The position numbers and the translations under genes are program-made. From assembly GCA_024449915.1 (NCBI GenBank), contig JAMZAV010000295.1, positions 372,001-436,000 of the forward strand: a stretch of 64,000 nt of DNA. The letters are read 5' to 3'. Source of the stretch: Sweltsa coloradensis. Its lineage: Eukaryota > Arthropoda > Insecta > Plecoptera > Chloroperlidae. The notes below the pieces were generated by a model, which was not told where the DNA came from, did no database searches, and saw nothing but the letters and a program-made list of their open reading frames with translations. Of this stretch, positions 35,043 through 46,307 are shown one piece after another (the stretch's first letter is position 1; every line of letters starts with the position of its first letter).

Positions 35043-35476
35043 CCCCTTGAATAAATAAATAAATACATTTTTATTTAGAGTCTACCCACTCAGTTTATAT
35101 ATAACTGATTTCAGTGGGGGACTTTAAATCAAAGCGACCAAGCCAACCCTGCAGGCCCCGACGCAATCGACGAGTGAGCGATAACCAACCAAAGATCGAT
35201 ATTTTTAATAGGAAATATATCAATCAGTGGTATGGACAGTGCGAACATCCGCGGATCAACGCCAGAATCAACAAGGCCGATCCAGAACAACTCTGGAATA
35301 TATTTTGTGCTTCGTTGCTAGGACGGCTCCAAAGTCACCGTTTACAAACTCCTAAGACAAGAACTGATAGACTTAAGTCCAAATCAGAAGTAAAAAAACT
35401 TCTGACTTGAGCGGGAATCGAACCCTGGCCCTTCTGCATTGGAAGCAGATACGCTAACAACAAGACCAACGCACTA
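35043..35476 (-). repeat. SINE S1, full-length copy c
   Basis: Minus strand: tRNA-like head with A box (TTGGTCTTGTTGTTAGCG), anticodon arm TCTGCTTCCAATGCAGA, B box GGTTCGATTCC (complement of about 35411-35421), a body of about 300 bp and an AAATAAAT tail at 35043. The loop TTCCAAT would carry CCA, as in tRNA-Trp. An inverted motif pair (AGTCTACCCACTCAGT, ACTGATTTCAGTGGGGG) is near the tail. Same family as 38547 and 38984. Confidence 0.85.
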
Positions 35477-35838
35477 GCATAAGCATAATAGATATTTATA
35501 ATGGTTATAAGAGCATGTTTAATTTCAAGCTTGTATACAATTACTACGCCTGAGTAATAACGCGTTTTGATTTGCTAGGACGGCTCCAAAGTCACCGTTT
35601 ACAAACTCCTAAGACAGAACTGATAGACTTAAGTCCAAAATCAGAAGTTAAAAAAACTTCTGACTTTAGCGGGAATCGAACCCCTGGCCATTCTGCATTG
35701 GAACCCAGATCCCGCAAAAAAACAAGACAAACGCACTAGCAAAAAGCACTTGATATTTATAATGGGTTTAAAAAAGCATGTTTTAAATTTTTAAACTTGT
35801 ACAAATTAATACGCCTGAGTAATTACGCGTTTTGATTT
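35320..35838. repeat. ~257-bp tandem duplication including SINE S1 head
   Basis: The block from CTAGGACGGCTCCAAAGTCA (35320) through TACGCGTTTTGATTTG (35576) is repeated at 35577-35838. The second unit is peppered with extra or altered bases in homopolymers (CGAACCCCTGG, GCAAAAAAACAAG). A third, badly altered echo of the last 80 bp is at 36232-36320. Confidence 0.8.
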
Positions 35839-37600
35839 TGAAATTTTATTTTTATTTTTTCCCCGGTCCCCCAAATTTCCCCGGGTTTTTTTTTATATGA
35901 GGTAATTGAGTGTGGGGGGGCCCAAATTTCAAAATTCTAAAATGAACCGTTTTCTCGGTTTTAGCGTATTATTTATAAGAGTTTCGGGAAATTAAATTTT
36001 TTTGATAATTTTTGGGGTTTTTTTCGGTACCCCTTAACCCAAATTTTTTTTTCCCTATTCAAAAGTGATTTAAAAAATGAGAGATTTTTCAAAAAAATAT
36101 TCCACGTTTGAAAATCCCCAAATTTTGCGTTTTTTTTTTGAATGATTCATTTTTAAAGTTTAAAATATGTTTTTTGGAAATTTTTTGGGGCCCCTGGTCA
36201 TCCCCAAAAAAAGCCCCTTGGGGTTTTTGGGCGCAAGAATTATAAGGGGTTTAAAAAAGGGGGAAATTTAAAATTTGTTTCAAATTACCAAGCCCGGGGA
36301 ATACGCGTTTGAATAAACCAAAAATTTGGGGTTTTGGAGAGGGAAAGGGGGAAAGGGTGGGGGTTTAAAAAAAAGGGGGAAAAAAGAAAAAAAGGGGGGA
36401 AAAGGGGGAAAGGGGAGAAGGGGAAAAAGGGAGGGAAAAAAAGGGGAGAGGAGGAAGGGAAAAAAAAAAAAAAAAGAGGGGAAGGGGGGGGGGGGGAGGG
36501 GGGGGAAGAGGGAAAGGAAAAAAAAAAAGGGGGGGTTTAAAGGGGGTTTTTCCCAAAAAAAAAAAAAAAAAAGGAAAAAATTTAAAAGGGTTTTAAAATG
36601 GGCCCGGGGGATTTTTTCCCCAAAGAAAGGGGGGAAAAAAGGGGGTTTCCCAAAAAAACCTTGGAAAAATAAATAATATTGGAAACATGAAATTTTGGAC
36701 AGCCCAACGTGCAAATTTTAAAATTTAAAAAAAAAGTTTCAAAAGGGGTTTTTGGTATAGCACGGGGTTTGCTATCAACGGCCAAATGGCGTTTCCCAGT
36801 AGATTATTTGATTTCTTTTTTTAGCTGAACAGTGTATTCCCTTTTAAATTGTATTTAAAAGGGGGACAGGGATCAAGTACTATGGGGGAGATGCTCTTCC
36901 CATTTTTGAATTATTTCACATGTTAAACCCTGTGCAAATGTTTTTACAAATAAAAAGCAAAATTTAAAAAATGAAAAATATGTTTGTTAGACGGGGGTGA
37001 AAAAAGCTGGGAATTTTTACGGGCCCCTTCTTTTTTTGACTATCACTGGAAAATAGTAAATTTTCAGCTCCAAAAACCCACAACGGGAAAGCGGGTTTTT
37101 CAATTTAGGGTTCCCTCTTTTTTTACGTATAGTTTTACTTATGAAACCTTTGTTTTGACGACGGTTCCCCCAGCAACCCCCAAAGGGGCCACACCTTGAC
37201 TCACGTATTCAAAAAGGGGCGGCCACCCACCAAAATTAGCGCTCCCCCTTAAACTTCGGATTTAAATTAAGCGGTACTTAAACCTTTCCCGGGAGGTTTT
37301 TAAATGGTCCCCAGCGCTGCCCCTTGGGAGGTTTAAACTTTTTCGCTGGGAGAGCTTTAGAGTTACGGACTCCCTTTTGAAAAACCAATGATACACTGCA
37401 CGGGCCATGGGGGAAACGGCTTTAAAAAACAAACAAAAAAAAACAAACAAAAAAACAAACAAACAAAAAACAAACAAAAAAACCAAAACAAAAAAACCAA
37501 AAAACAAAACACTGACCTACGGTTTGTTTGTTTTGGGCGGGTCGGGGAGTTAAACCTAATTTTTCTGTATATTTTTCTTTACCCGCTCAGTAAAAAAGGG
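35839..37600. other. Homopolymer-inflated zone, probably unreliable consensus
   Basis: Dominated by runs of G, A, T and C (for example 36320-36600). Recognisable repeats are present in distorted form: 36655-36799 is a family A 3' end (TTGGAAAAATAAATAATATT, then GTTTCCCAG for GTTTCCTAG), and 36232-36320 echoes the duplication at 35490-35576. Long open frames here (up to 144 codons, rich in F, P, K and G) come from the purine/pyrimidine bias and are not genes. A (CAAA)n-like tract lies at 37428-37510. Confidence 0.75.
36600..36799 (+). mobile_element. Family A 3' part, distorted
   Basis: Matches 32740-32962 in order: the CCCAAAG-like string, GGGTTTCCCAAA for GGGTTTACCCAAA, AATAAATAATATTGGAAACA, AATTTTAAAATTTAAAAAAA, TATAGCACGGGG for TATAGCACGTGC, TATCAACGG, then GGCGTTTCCCAG. 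The 5' half cannot be traced. Confidence 0.6.
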
Positions 37601-37706
37601 GTTTTTACAGTATAATGACAAGTGAAAACGAGGTTTACGCGTTGAAGCGAAATAAGATGGGACCCAAAAAACAAGCAAAATATTTCAACCAAATTCTGTA
37701 CATTGT

Positions 37707-38478
37707 TTGGGTGAGGAGCGAGGTAGCGAGCGGGGGCGAAGATTCCCTTTTACTACACTGGGGAAAAAAATCCCGGGAAAGTTTTTTTTTTTTTTTTTTT
37801 TTTGTATTTTTTTCTTTTTGTTAAAACGATTCGGGTTAAACCGATACTCCGATTGCGATGAAATTTTATGGAGGTCTTCGAAATCTCTGAACTTAGAACT
37901 GCCACGTTTTGAGCACAATCGGAAAATTATTTCTCATCAAAATCGCAATTTTACGATTTTTTTCGATTTTTTAAAAATTTCTTCGACTTATAACACCTAC
38001 ATGCTTTATCCGATTTGATGATTTTTCACAGAACCATAATTTTATGAATTAAGATATTCTTGTAAAATTTGAGCGCAATCGAAAAATTATTTCTTATAAA
38101 AATCGAAATTTTACGTGTTTTTTTCTTTTTTAAAACAATTCTTTGACTTTTAACACCTACATGCTTTATCCGATTTTGATGATTTTTTCACAGAACCTTA
38201 ATTTATGAATTAATATATTCTTGTGAAATTTGAGCACAATCGAATAACTATTTCTTATGAAAAATCGAAAATTTACGATTTTTTTCTTTTTTTAAATTAC
38301 GATTAATTAAAAAAATTAAGATTAAAGTTTATTTTTCATTAATTTAAATAAATTTTTAAAAATCTTCAACTAAGTAATGATTTTTTCACAGAACAACAGA
38401 AAATCCATATAACACATGGTAGCTCAATGCACCAATTACGCTCATCCACAACGCGGCGGGGACTTAAGCGTTTTCTAG
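37707..38478 (+). mobile_element. Family B element B1a (Helitron2-like, non-autonomous)
   Basis: 5' end TTGGGTGAGGAGCGAGG (altered from TTGGATGAGCG), then GAAGATTCCC and a poly-T tract. The body has CGATTGCGATGAAATTTTAT and two tandem units of about 160 bp with AACACCTACATGCTTTATCC (37990, 38150). 3' end ATTACGCTCATCCACAACGC, then GGCGGGGACTTAAGCG and TTTTCTAG. Its start lies in the homopolymer-inflated zone. Confidence 0.75.
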
Positions 38479-38546
38479 TACTATACATATGTTTACCGAA
38501 CGCGGTTAGATATTCAGAGAAGCCAAGTCTCACCAAGTAATATATG

Positions 38547-38970
38547 GGTGGCTCGTTGGTCTTGTGGTTAGCGTATCTGCTTCCAATGAAGATAGTCCAG
38601 GGTTCGATTCCCGCCAAAGTCACATTTTTTTAACTTCTGATTTGGACTTAGGTCCATCGGTTCTTGTCTTAGGAGTTTGTAAACGGTAACTTTGGGGCCG
38701 TCCTAGCAACGAAGCACATAATAAATTCAGAGTTGTTCTGAATCGGCCTTGTTGATTCTGGCGTTGATCCGCGGGTGTTTCGCACTGTCCATACCACTGA
38801 TTGCTTTATTTCCTATTATAAATATTGATCTTTGGTTGGTTATCGCTCACTCGTCGATTGCGTCGGGGCCTACACGGTTAGCTTGGTCGCTTTGATTTAC
38901 TGTCCCCCACTGAAAATCAGTTGTGTGACTGAGTGGGTAGACTCTAAATACAATTTATTTATTTTATTTA
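38547..38970 (+). repeat. SINE S1, full-length copy d
   Basis: tRNA-derived head from 38547: A box TGGTCTTGTGGTTAGCG, arm TCTGCTTCCAATGAAGA, B box GGTTCGATTCC at 38601-38611. The body includes AACTTCTGATTTGGACTTAG, GCACATAATAAATTC and TTTGGTTGGTTATCGCTCAC. The 3' part is GTCCCCCACTGAAAATCAG, GACTGAGTGGGTAGACTC and an AT-rich tail. It forms the left half of a tail-to-tail inverted pair with copy e. Confidence 0.9.
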
Positions 38971-38983
38971 TACTTTAAATAAA

Positions 38984-39407
38984 CAAATAAATAAACAAAT
39001 TCGTATTTAGAGTCTACCCACTCAGTCACACAACTGATTTTCAGTGGGGGACAGTAAATCAAAGCGACCAAGCTAACCGTGTAGGCTCCGACGCAATCGA
39101 CGAGTGAGCGATAACCAACCAAAGATCAATATTTATAATAGGAAATAAAGCAATCAGTGGTATGGACAGTGCGAACACCCGCGGATCAACGCCAGAATCA
39201 ACACGACCGATTAAGAACAACTTTGATTTTATTATGTGCTTCGTTGCTAGGACGGCTCCAAATTCACCGTTTACAAATTCCTAACCCAAGAACTGATAGA
39301 CTTTATTCCAAATCAGAAGTGTGTAATCTTCTGCCTATAGTAGGAATCGAACCTTGGACGTTCTGCATTGGAAGCAGAAAAGCTAACCACACGACCAACG
39401 AGCCACT
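38984..39407 (-). repeat. SINE S1, full-length copy e
   Basis: Mirror of copy d: tail at 38984-39005, AGTCTACCCACTCAGTC at 39012, body, then B box (GGAATCGAACC, 39348-39358 on the plus strand) and A box ending at about 39400. The head shows more substitutions (CTACTATAGG instead of the usual CCGC-type sequence after the B box) than copy d. The two copies are separated by about 14 bp of AT-rich tail. Confidence 0.9.
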
Positions 39408-40064
39408 GTGGCAATGTGTTAAGTACACGAAACTCAATTCAACGGTTCCATGGTTTGATCCTACCACCGGAAATTCAGACATATGTTATAGTTATTTGAT
39501 GAGCTTTTGTAACTATTCTGGTCAATTTATGGGATTGTATCATTAAATGTACGTAGTTTTATATATCATGAATTGTAATCGTGTTGAATTTTGCGATCTC
39601 GTGTTCAATTTGTGGAATGGTGTCATTAAATAGTATAGTAGTACTAGTTATAGTATTTGTAACTCGGAAACGTATTTTGGTTTACGATCTTGTTGGGTTG
39701 TATTTGATGTCAAAAGTTATATTGTAACGCTATCATCATGGTTGATGTAACTATGCATCAATCTATTTTGAAAGCCTCGAACGCCATTGATCGTTTTTTT
39801 GGAGTCGCCATGTATCAATATAAATGATTTCATTTAACAGATAACCCGACGACGACATGATATTATACCCTCTACAGACAAGCCAGTGATTTAGCGTTTT
39901 ATGTGTTGCCTAGTTTTTAAGACGTGTCGTAGGCTACTATAATACAATTATTTTCAATACATTTCATCAATTTTATTACTTTTCTGTACCGTACCTGTTT
40001 CTTGCGGTTTGATTGTATCCGGGGGCAGCAATCCTGTTACCATTTTACCCTGGACTAAGCGGAG
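39408..40064. other. Non-coding AT-rich DNA
   Basis: No gene or repeat recognised. Confidence 0.5.
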
Positions 40065-40443
40065 TTAAGAGGATGGGATATTCGCGAAAGTAAAACCAAG
40101 CGAAATTACAGTTTTTTCGTGATATCTCAAGAACGATGCAAAATATCTAAAAACTTATTCTAGACCGAATTATGGTTTTGTTAAAACAATATAATGCAAG
40201 AAAAAATATTGTAATGTGATGGTAATTAATTTTTTTATTGGAATTTTAATCAATTAAATGCATATCTTAAATACATACCGCACCAATTATTATATTTAAA
40301 TATTAATTCTTGCATTATATTGTTCTAACAAATCCACAATTCGGTCTAGAATCAATTTTTAGATATTTTGCATCGTTCTCGAGATATCACGAAAAAACTT
40401 ATTTCGCGTGGTTTTAAATTTTGCGACTATCCCATCCTCTTAA
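40065..40443. mobile_element. TTAA-flanked palindromic MITE, M2
   Basis: Ends TTAAGAGGATGGGATA and TATCCCATCCTCTTAA. Arms of about 150 bp match with a few differences (TTTTTTCGTGATATCTC versus GAGATATCACGAAAAAA; ATATTTTGCATCGTTCT), with an AT-rich interior. TTAA at both tips fits a piggyBac- or Kolobok-type target site. No coding capacity. Confidence 0.85.
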
Positions 40444-40584
40444 GGGTAAGGTGTAACAAGCGTATTCCTGTACAATTCCCGTAGGGGTTAATAACCAAAG
40501 ATACAGACCATAACAAACAAACAAACATTGCCACCCCTTGCTGGCCAGTGATTGGTTCGTGTAGCACAGGGTTAGGAGTTAACC
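40444..40584. other. Short spacer
   Basis: Only 141 bp between two transposons. A (CAAA)n stretch at 40515-40527. Confidence 0.5.
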
Positions 40585-41409
40585 CCATTGATATTTAACA
40601 TCCATAGTAGGCTAGATCTCCTGTAACCTGTACAAAATACTGTAGTGATAGAAAAGATTTTAAATTAAAACCTTCCCTCAAAGAAATTTTATCAGGCAAC
40701 TCCACGACAAGCGATAACATTATTAATTTCTTACGTAAAGTAAACCTTTGAAATTTAATTTGAAATTCTTATTTATTTGAATCAGAAAATTCGATGGGCA
40801 CTGATAACTTAACTGTTTTGTGCCCTAAAACCCCAATAACTAACTTACTATCAAAGTCTGGGAACTTCTGTTATTTTGAAGGATATAAGTGCAACATTTG
40901 ATGTCAGCACTTAAATTACAAGTTTTTTTATTATTTTCCATGAATAATTAAAGTTTGATCAGTAATTTAACATAATTTCTTGCAACTTGGCAACAAATAA
41001 AATGCTGCACAAACCTGCTTTTGTGTGTCCACTTCCGTGACAATTTGAAGCCATCATGAAATTCAGTTTGCATGTTAAGTAGATGGGAGCGATTTATAAC
41101 ACAAATATTTTTAAAAAAATGGCCGCTAGTTTGACAGGTGAGCATATTAACCATTAACACCATATGATTACTAAATTCCCTTATGCAATAACTTCTTATC
41201 GTTTCTGTTTGTGCACTCCCATGCTGCACAAGCTAAAACCATATTAAAAAATCCAGTAAAATACTTTATTGCATAAAAAAAGCATAAATAAAAACGCCAA
41301 ATCGCCATTTTGAAAAAAGGGGTTGACGCTTCAATTTGGTACGCTCGCGTCTGTGTGGACGTATTGGCGACTGCGGATCTAGCCTACTATAGATGTTTAA
41401 TATCAATGG
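40585..41409 (-). mobile_element. TIR element M6, long copy
   Basis: TIRs of about 32 bp: CCATTGATATTTAACATCC, ATAGTAGGCTAGATC at the left, mirrored as GATCTAGCCTACTATAG, ATGTTTAATATCAATGG at the right. The right half matches the short copy at 25539-25972 in opposite orientation. The left half (40620-40940) has no counterpart there, so the short copy is an internal deletion derivative. The minus-strand 93-codon frame (40948-41229) shares QTETIRS, CIREFSN and NRSHL with the frame in the short copy, but no known domain. Confidence 0.75.
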
Positions 41410-41806
41410 TAAACCCCGATGTAAAATAGTTTCAGTTGCAGGGAAAGTTCTCTTCTTAACATCGCGCCACAAATGTATGTCATACTTATGCGGGGGTGTA
41501 GTAATCTGGCCTCCTCCTCGCCTTGTGCCACCAACACATGGACTCAAGTGCGCGCTATGGGATGGTATCGTGTTATGCTTTCTAGCTAGAACAACAACCT
41601 TGTGCACTCGAAGCGAACAGCTGTCAGGCGGATAGTAAGGTGTTGTTTGGGAAAGTAGAAACAAGATTATAGTAAGTCCTACCTGTTACATGGGCCGAGC
41701 TTACGAGGAGTTTCATATCCTAGCGTTTTTTTTTTCTTATTTGTACTTAAAACTTAGAGTTTAGTTTAGGCTCAATACGATTTTACATCACCGTATCATG
41801 TTTGGT
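41410..41806. other. Non-coding DNA
   Basis: Antisense open frames of 80 and 132 codons overlap at 41266-41664, spilling out of M6. No recognisable domain. Confidence 0.4.
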
Positions 41807-42430
41807 TTAAGGGGAATCCCTAGACCTAATTATGATTTCTAAAGAATGCATTAAAAACGTCTGAAAAGTTAGCAGAATGAAATAGGGACTTAATAAAAGA
41901 GCAGATTATTTTGTTGAAAATTGTTTGGCGAGACATATCCTCAGAATCATAAAATATTCAAATTACCCGACAAAATCAGTTCAAAATTGAATTTTGAGCA
42001 GCGGGTTGTTCTGTATTGTTTCTACATTCCTTAATCTACAATCTAAATAAAAGGATTAATGGTTTTCTATAGTTTCTTGCCTTACACGGTTTAATTCGCC
42101 CACCGGTACAATTTCAAATTTTGTACCGTTTAACAGAAAAAATCGTGCAACAACAGAAACTACAGACAATAATTAGTTTTCCTTTTATTAAGATTGTAGA
42201 TTAAAGGAATGTCGAAACAATACACAAAAACACGCTGTTAAAATTTCAATTTTGAACTAGCTGGTTTGAGTCGGGTAATTTGAATATAATTGTTGATTAT
42301 GAGGTTATGTCCGGCCAAAAAAATCTAAAAAAAAACTGCTCTTTTATTAAGTACCTCTTTTATTCTACTAATTTTTTAGACATATTTAATGAATTCTTTA
42401 GAAATTATATTTAGGTCTAGGGAGGTGAAG
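41807..42430. mobile_element. TTAA-type palindromic MITE, M3
   Basis: Arms of about 280 bp mirror each other: left TCCCTAGACCTAATTATGAT, right with AATTATATTTAGGTCTAGGG; also CCTTAATCTACAATCTAA against TAAGATTGTAGATTAAAGG. The left tip is TTAAGGGG; the right tip has decayed (GGAGGTGAAG). The centre carries GGTACAATTTC and TTTTGTACCG, resembling the GGTACAAA core of M1. Arms are clearly diverged, so this is an old copy. Confidence 0.75.
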
Positions 42431-43772
42431 CGCCAATTTTGAAACCACGCAAAGTTAACTAGTTTATGTAACTTATAGGTTTTATTATTTTAGTTTCATC
42501 TAAAATAAAGACTGCAAGAACAAAGTTAAAAATCCTACGATCAGTTCTACTTTTAATTATGATAATCATTGTTTTTAATAATTTTTCATTCACAACACGA
42601 CTGATTATGATGTTTGAATACTTTTAATGTGGGATATAGTTTAAACGAAACTTCACACAACAATTGACTTTTAAAATAACCCTTCAACTGTTGAAGAGTT
42701 TTTTTTAAATAATCTAACATTACAGTTAACAGTCAATTTTGTAAAGAAAAATTATGGAATTCATTTTTGAATGTATACATCAATTCTTAATATTGGAGAT
42801 TAACAGTTTTACTGTGAATATCAATACAAAATGAAAAAAATTGCACACCCCGTAGTTCCATTACAACTTTCAACATTCAAGCAGTTGTATTTTATTTTCA
42901 TTTGTGTTAAATCTTGCTTCATGAGAATCTTAAAGTAATTCCACAAAAAACAAATCCGTGACCACTATTTCGTAGAATTGCTCTAGACTTAAGCTGCAGG
43001 CTTACGCTCACAACACATTTTATAGTGTACAATCTGGTTCTCTGTAACCCCTACTCGGTATAAACCGGCATGTCTCGAACTCAACAAACCCGAGTACATA
43101 AAACATTGCTGATTTCATTCTGTAACTAACAGTAAAACTTAATGAGTTCAATTCCATCGCAGACTCGAATACTCCTACAAACATTTGAGACATCCTCGAT
43201 ATAAGATTACTCTTTGTTACTGTGTGTTTGTCACCTATCACAGCGCCGTGATATAATATTCATACGAAGAGTTCTTATTATTGTTAGACTTGTTTTAATC
43301 AAGCTAATCTTATTAAAGATCTGTCGAGTTGTGTCGTATTTCAAGTGCGTAAGATGCTTCTATTTATCTTGAGAATTGTATAAAGTTCCCGTTAGAAGGG
43401 AGAGAATGGAGGTCTGTACTTGATCCCATGGCCACTTGACTTTGTATGTTTTGCTCCTGTCAGATGTTTTAACTGAGTCTTGTTCATTCTTACATTTTGT
43501 TTTAAATGAATATCGAAGAGAGAAAATGGAGATAAAATTAATCTAACGAGGATTTGAAATATAACCGAGTTCTAGATAAATATTACATCTAGATCTTTGC
43601 TAAAATATCACTTCACAGATGTGTTCTACATTTTTTAAATTTCAGACAAACCGATAACTAGAGGTACGTGAAAATAGCGTTTTGTGAATAGATGCTACAA
43701 AGCGCTATTTTTCACTTAAAACTAAGGTTTTCTTGTCTTATGTAATGTAATTTTTCATAGAATCTATAATTT
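42431..43772. other. Non-coding AT-rich DNA
   Basis: No gene recognised. A hairpin with GTGAAAATAGCG and CGCTATTTTTCAC arms lies at 43668-43713. Confidence 0.5.
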
Positions 43773-44567
43773 TTGGATGAGCGAAGCGAAGACTTCAATT
43801 TCACCGACCCCCCAAAAAATTTATCTCGGGTGTTTTTTTTTTTTTTTTCTGTCTGTTTGTTCGCTCTCTACCGGGCAAACGGCATATGCGATCTGTATGA
43901 AAATTTGAGGGGACCTTCGAAATCTCTGAACTTAGACTTGCTACGTTTTTGGGTACAATCGAAGAAATATTTCTCATGAATATCGTACTTTTACGATTTT
44001 TTTCGATTTTTAGTGCGATATTTTCGTGACATTTGGTCCGATTCTGACCAAACGGGTGGGGCTACAACGTTCATATTTCACATAAGCATTAAGGTAAAGG
44101 TGATGTATTGACTTTTGAAAGAAAAAGTTGATTAAGTTAGCCAGAATCTATAGAAATAAAGGTTTTAATTTGAGTTTTTTGAGTTGTTAAATATTTAAAC
44201 CTTTATTTCTATAGATTCTGGCTAACTTAATCAACTTTTTCTTTCAAAAGTCAATACATCACCTTTACCTTAATGCCCATGTGAAATATGAACGTTGTAG
44301 CCCCACCCGTTTGGTCAGAATCCGCCCAAATAGCACGAAAATATAGATTTTAGATCTTTCTCACAGCCTTGTATGAAAACTTTACAGGAGATTTTATACC
44401 TTACACACAGCCTTGTTACAAACAATCAAAGATCCAACAGACCTAAATTATTGCTTTGTATGGGCCGTGTTAATATGTTTTTATTATTTTAAATTAATAT
44501 TAACATTTTATAATTAAAAAGCTCATCCATCAACGCGACTAAAAAAGGCGTTTGTGAAGCTTCCTAG
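43773..44567 (+). mobile_element. Family B element B2a with internal inverted repeat
   Basis: 5' end TTGGATGAGCGAAGCGAAG, then ACTTCAATTTCACCGACCCC, a poly-T tract and CCTTCGAAATCTCTGAACTT (shared with B1). Positions 44022-44165 are repeated inverted at 44200-44345 around a 35-bp spacer, with CTGACCAAACGGGTGGGGC on one side and its complement on the other. 3' end GCTCATCCATCAACGCGACT, then GGCGTTTGTGAAGCTTCCTAG, a rearranged version of the usual tail. Confidence 0.75.
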
Positions 44568-44591
44568 TTTACACACATTTTGATTCAGTTG

Positions 44592-45170
44592 TTGGATGAG
44601 CGAAGCGAAGACTTCAATTTCACTGACCCCTTAAAAAAATTTAGCTCCAATGTTTTTTTGTTTTTGTTTTTTTGTTTTTCTGTCTGTTTGTTCGCACGAT
44701 TCCGGGAAAACGGCATATGCGATCTTGATAAAAATTGGAGGGGACCTTCGAAATCTCTGAACTTAGACCTGCCACGTTTTTGGGTACAATCGAAGAAATA
44801 TTTCTCATGAATATTGTACTTTTACGATTTTTTTCGATTTTTAGTGCGATATTTTCGTGTCATTTGGGCCGATTCTGACCAAACGCGTGGGGCTACAGCG
44901 TTCATATTTTACATGGACATTAAGGTAATGGTTATGTATTGCTTTTTGAAAGAAAAAGTTGATTAAGTTTGCCAGAATCCATAGAATAATGGTTTTAATA
45001 TGAGTTTTTTTAGGTTTATAAGAACAATTAACAAGTAATAATAGAAACTTGACAACAATCACCTACAATGCATTCACAAAGCACTTGCAAAGGAAAAGTG
45101 GTCCCACGCAAACTAAAAACTTACCAAAAAGCTCATCCATCAACGCGGCGGGACTTAAGCGTTTTCCTAG
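44592..45170 (+). mobile_element. Family B element B2b
   Basis: 5' TTGGATGAGCGAAGCGAAGA, body as B2a but with only one copy of the CCGATTCTGACCAAACGCG block and no inverted partner. 3' GCTCATCCATCAACGCGG, CGGGACTTAAGCG, TTTTCCTAG at 45161-45170. Clean asymmetric TIR: ATGAGC at the start, GCTCAT 31-41 bp from the end. Confidence 0.8.
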
Positions 45171-45417
45171 TATTAATTTAACCTTGATGAAAAAATTAAT
45201 ACACAATCTTTTGAAGATAGCCAAAAAATAGATGCTACAAAACACTATAATATGACACTCAAAATTCTGTATACACGTACCTCTACCAATAATCTGGAAA
45301 ATTCCAAATAAACTAATAAACTCTGTTTTGTAAATAAAACAGTTTTATCTTTTAGCTGCTAACAGATGTTTGGTTAATATTGTGTTGATAAAATTTTCAT
45401 ATCTTCACACTATATTA

Positions 45418-46191
45418 TTGGATGAGCGTAGCGAGCGTAGCGAAGCGAAGATTCCATTTCACTACACTGGAGAAAAAAATCCGGAATGTTTTTTTTTTTT
45501 TTTTCTGTATTTTTGTGTGTCTGTTAACACGATTCTGGCTAAACCGATACTCCAATTGCGATGAAATTTTATGGAGGCCTTCGAAATCTCTGAACGAAGA
45601 ACTGCCACGTTTTTGAGCGCAATCGAAAAATTATTTCTCATGAAAATCGCAATTTTACGATTTGTTTCGATTTTTAAAAAATTTCTTCAGCTTATAACAC
45701 CTACATGCTTTGTCCGATTTTAATGATTTTTTCACAGAACCTTAATTTTATGAATTTATGTATTCGTGTGAAATTTGAGCGCAATCAAAAAACTATTTCT
45801 CATGAAAATCGAAATTTTACGTTTTTTTTTCTTTTTTAAAACAATTCTTTGACTTATAACACCTATATGCTTTATCCTATTGTAATAATTTTTTCACAGA
45901 ACCTTAATTTTATAAATTCAATTCATATATTTGTGTAAAATTTGTGCGCAATTGAATAATTATTTCTTATGAAAATTTCAATATTACGATTTTTTTCCTT
46001 TTTAAATTACAATTAATTAAAAAAATTAAAAATTTAGGTTAATTTTTCATTAAATTTAATTCAATTTAAAAAAATCTTCAACTTAGTAATGATTTTTTCA
46101 CAGAACAACAGAAAATCCGCATAACACATGGCAGCTCAATGCACCAATTACGCTCATCCAACAACGCGGCAGGACTTAAGCGTTTTCCTAG
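45418..46191 (+). mobile_element. Family B element B1b
   Basis: 5' TTGGATGAGCGTAGCGAGCG. Body with CACTACACTGGAGAAAAAAA, poly-T, TGCGATGAAATTTTATGGAG and two tandem units of about 160 bp holding AACACCTAYATGCTTT (45694, 45856) and TTTTTTCACAGAAC. 3' AATTACGCTCATCCAAC, AACGCGGCAGGACTTAAGCG, TTTTCCTAG at 46183-46191. TTGGATGAGCGTA and TACGCTCATCCAA form a perfect 13-bp asymmetric TIR. Confidence 0.85.
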
Positions 46192-46307
46192 TAGTTATAT
46201 ATAGTTATAGGTGGTCAGTTGAAAGGCAACAGATATTCGTTGCAGTACTGTTTCATCCATTCAGATGTATAATGCTGCTGCAATTCAGAGATAAAAATGT
46301 ACCCGTC

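Noticed and set aside
36280..36714. Open frames of up to 144 codons rich in F/P on one strand and K/G on the other
   Set aside because: They come from purine-only and pyrimidine-only homopolymer runs in the zone with unreliable sequence.
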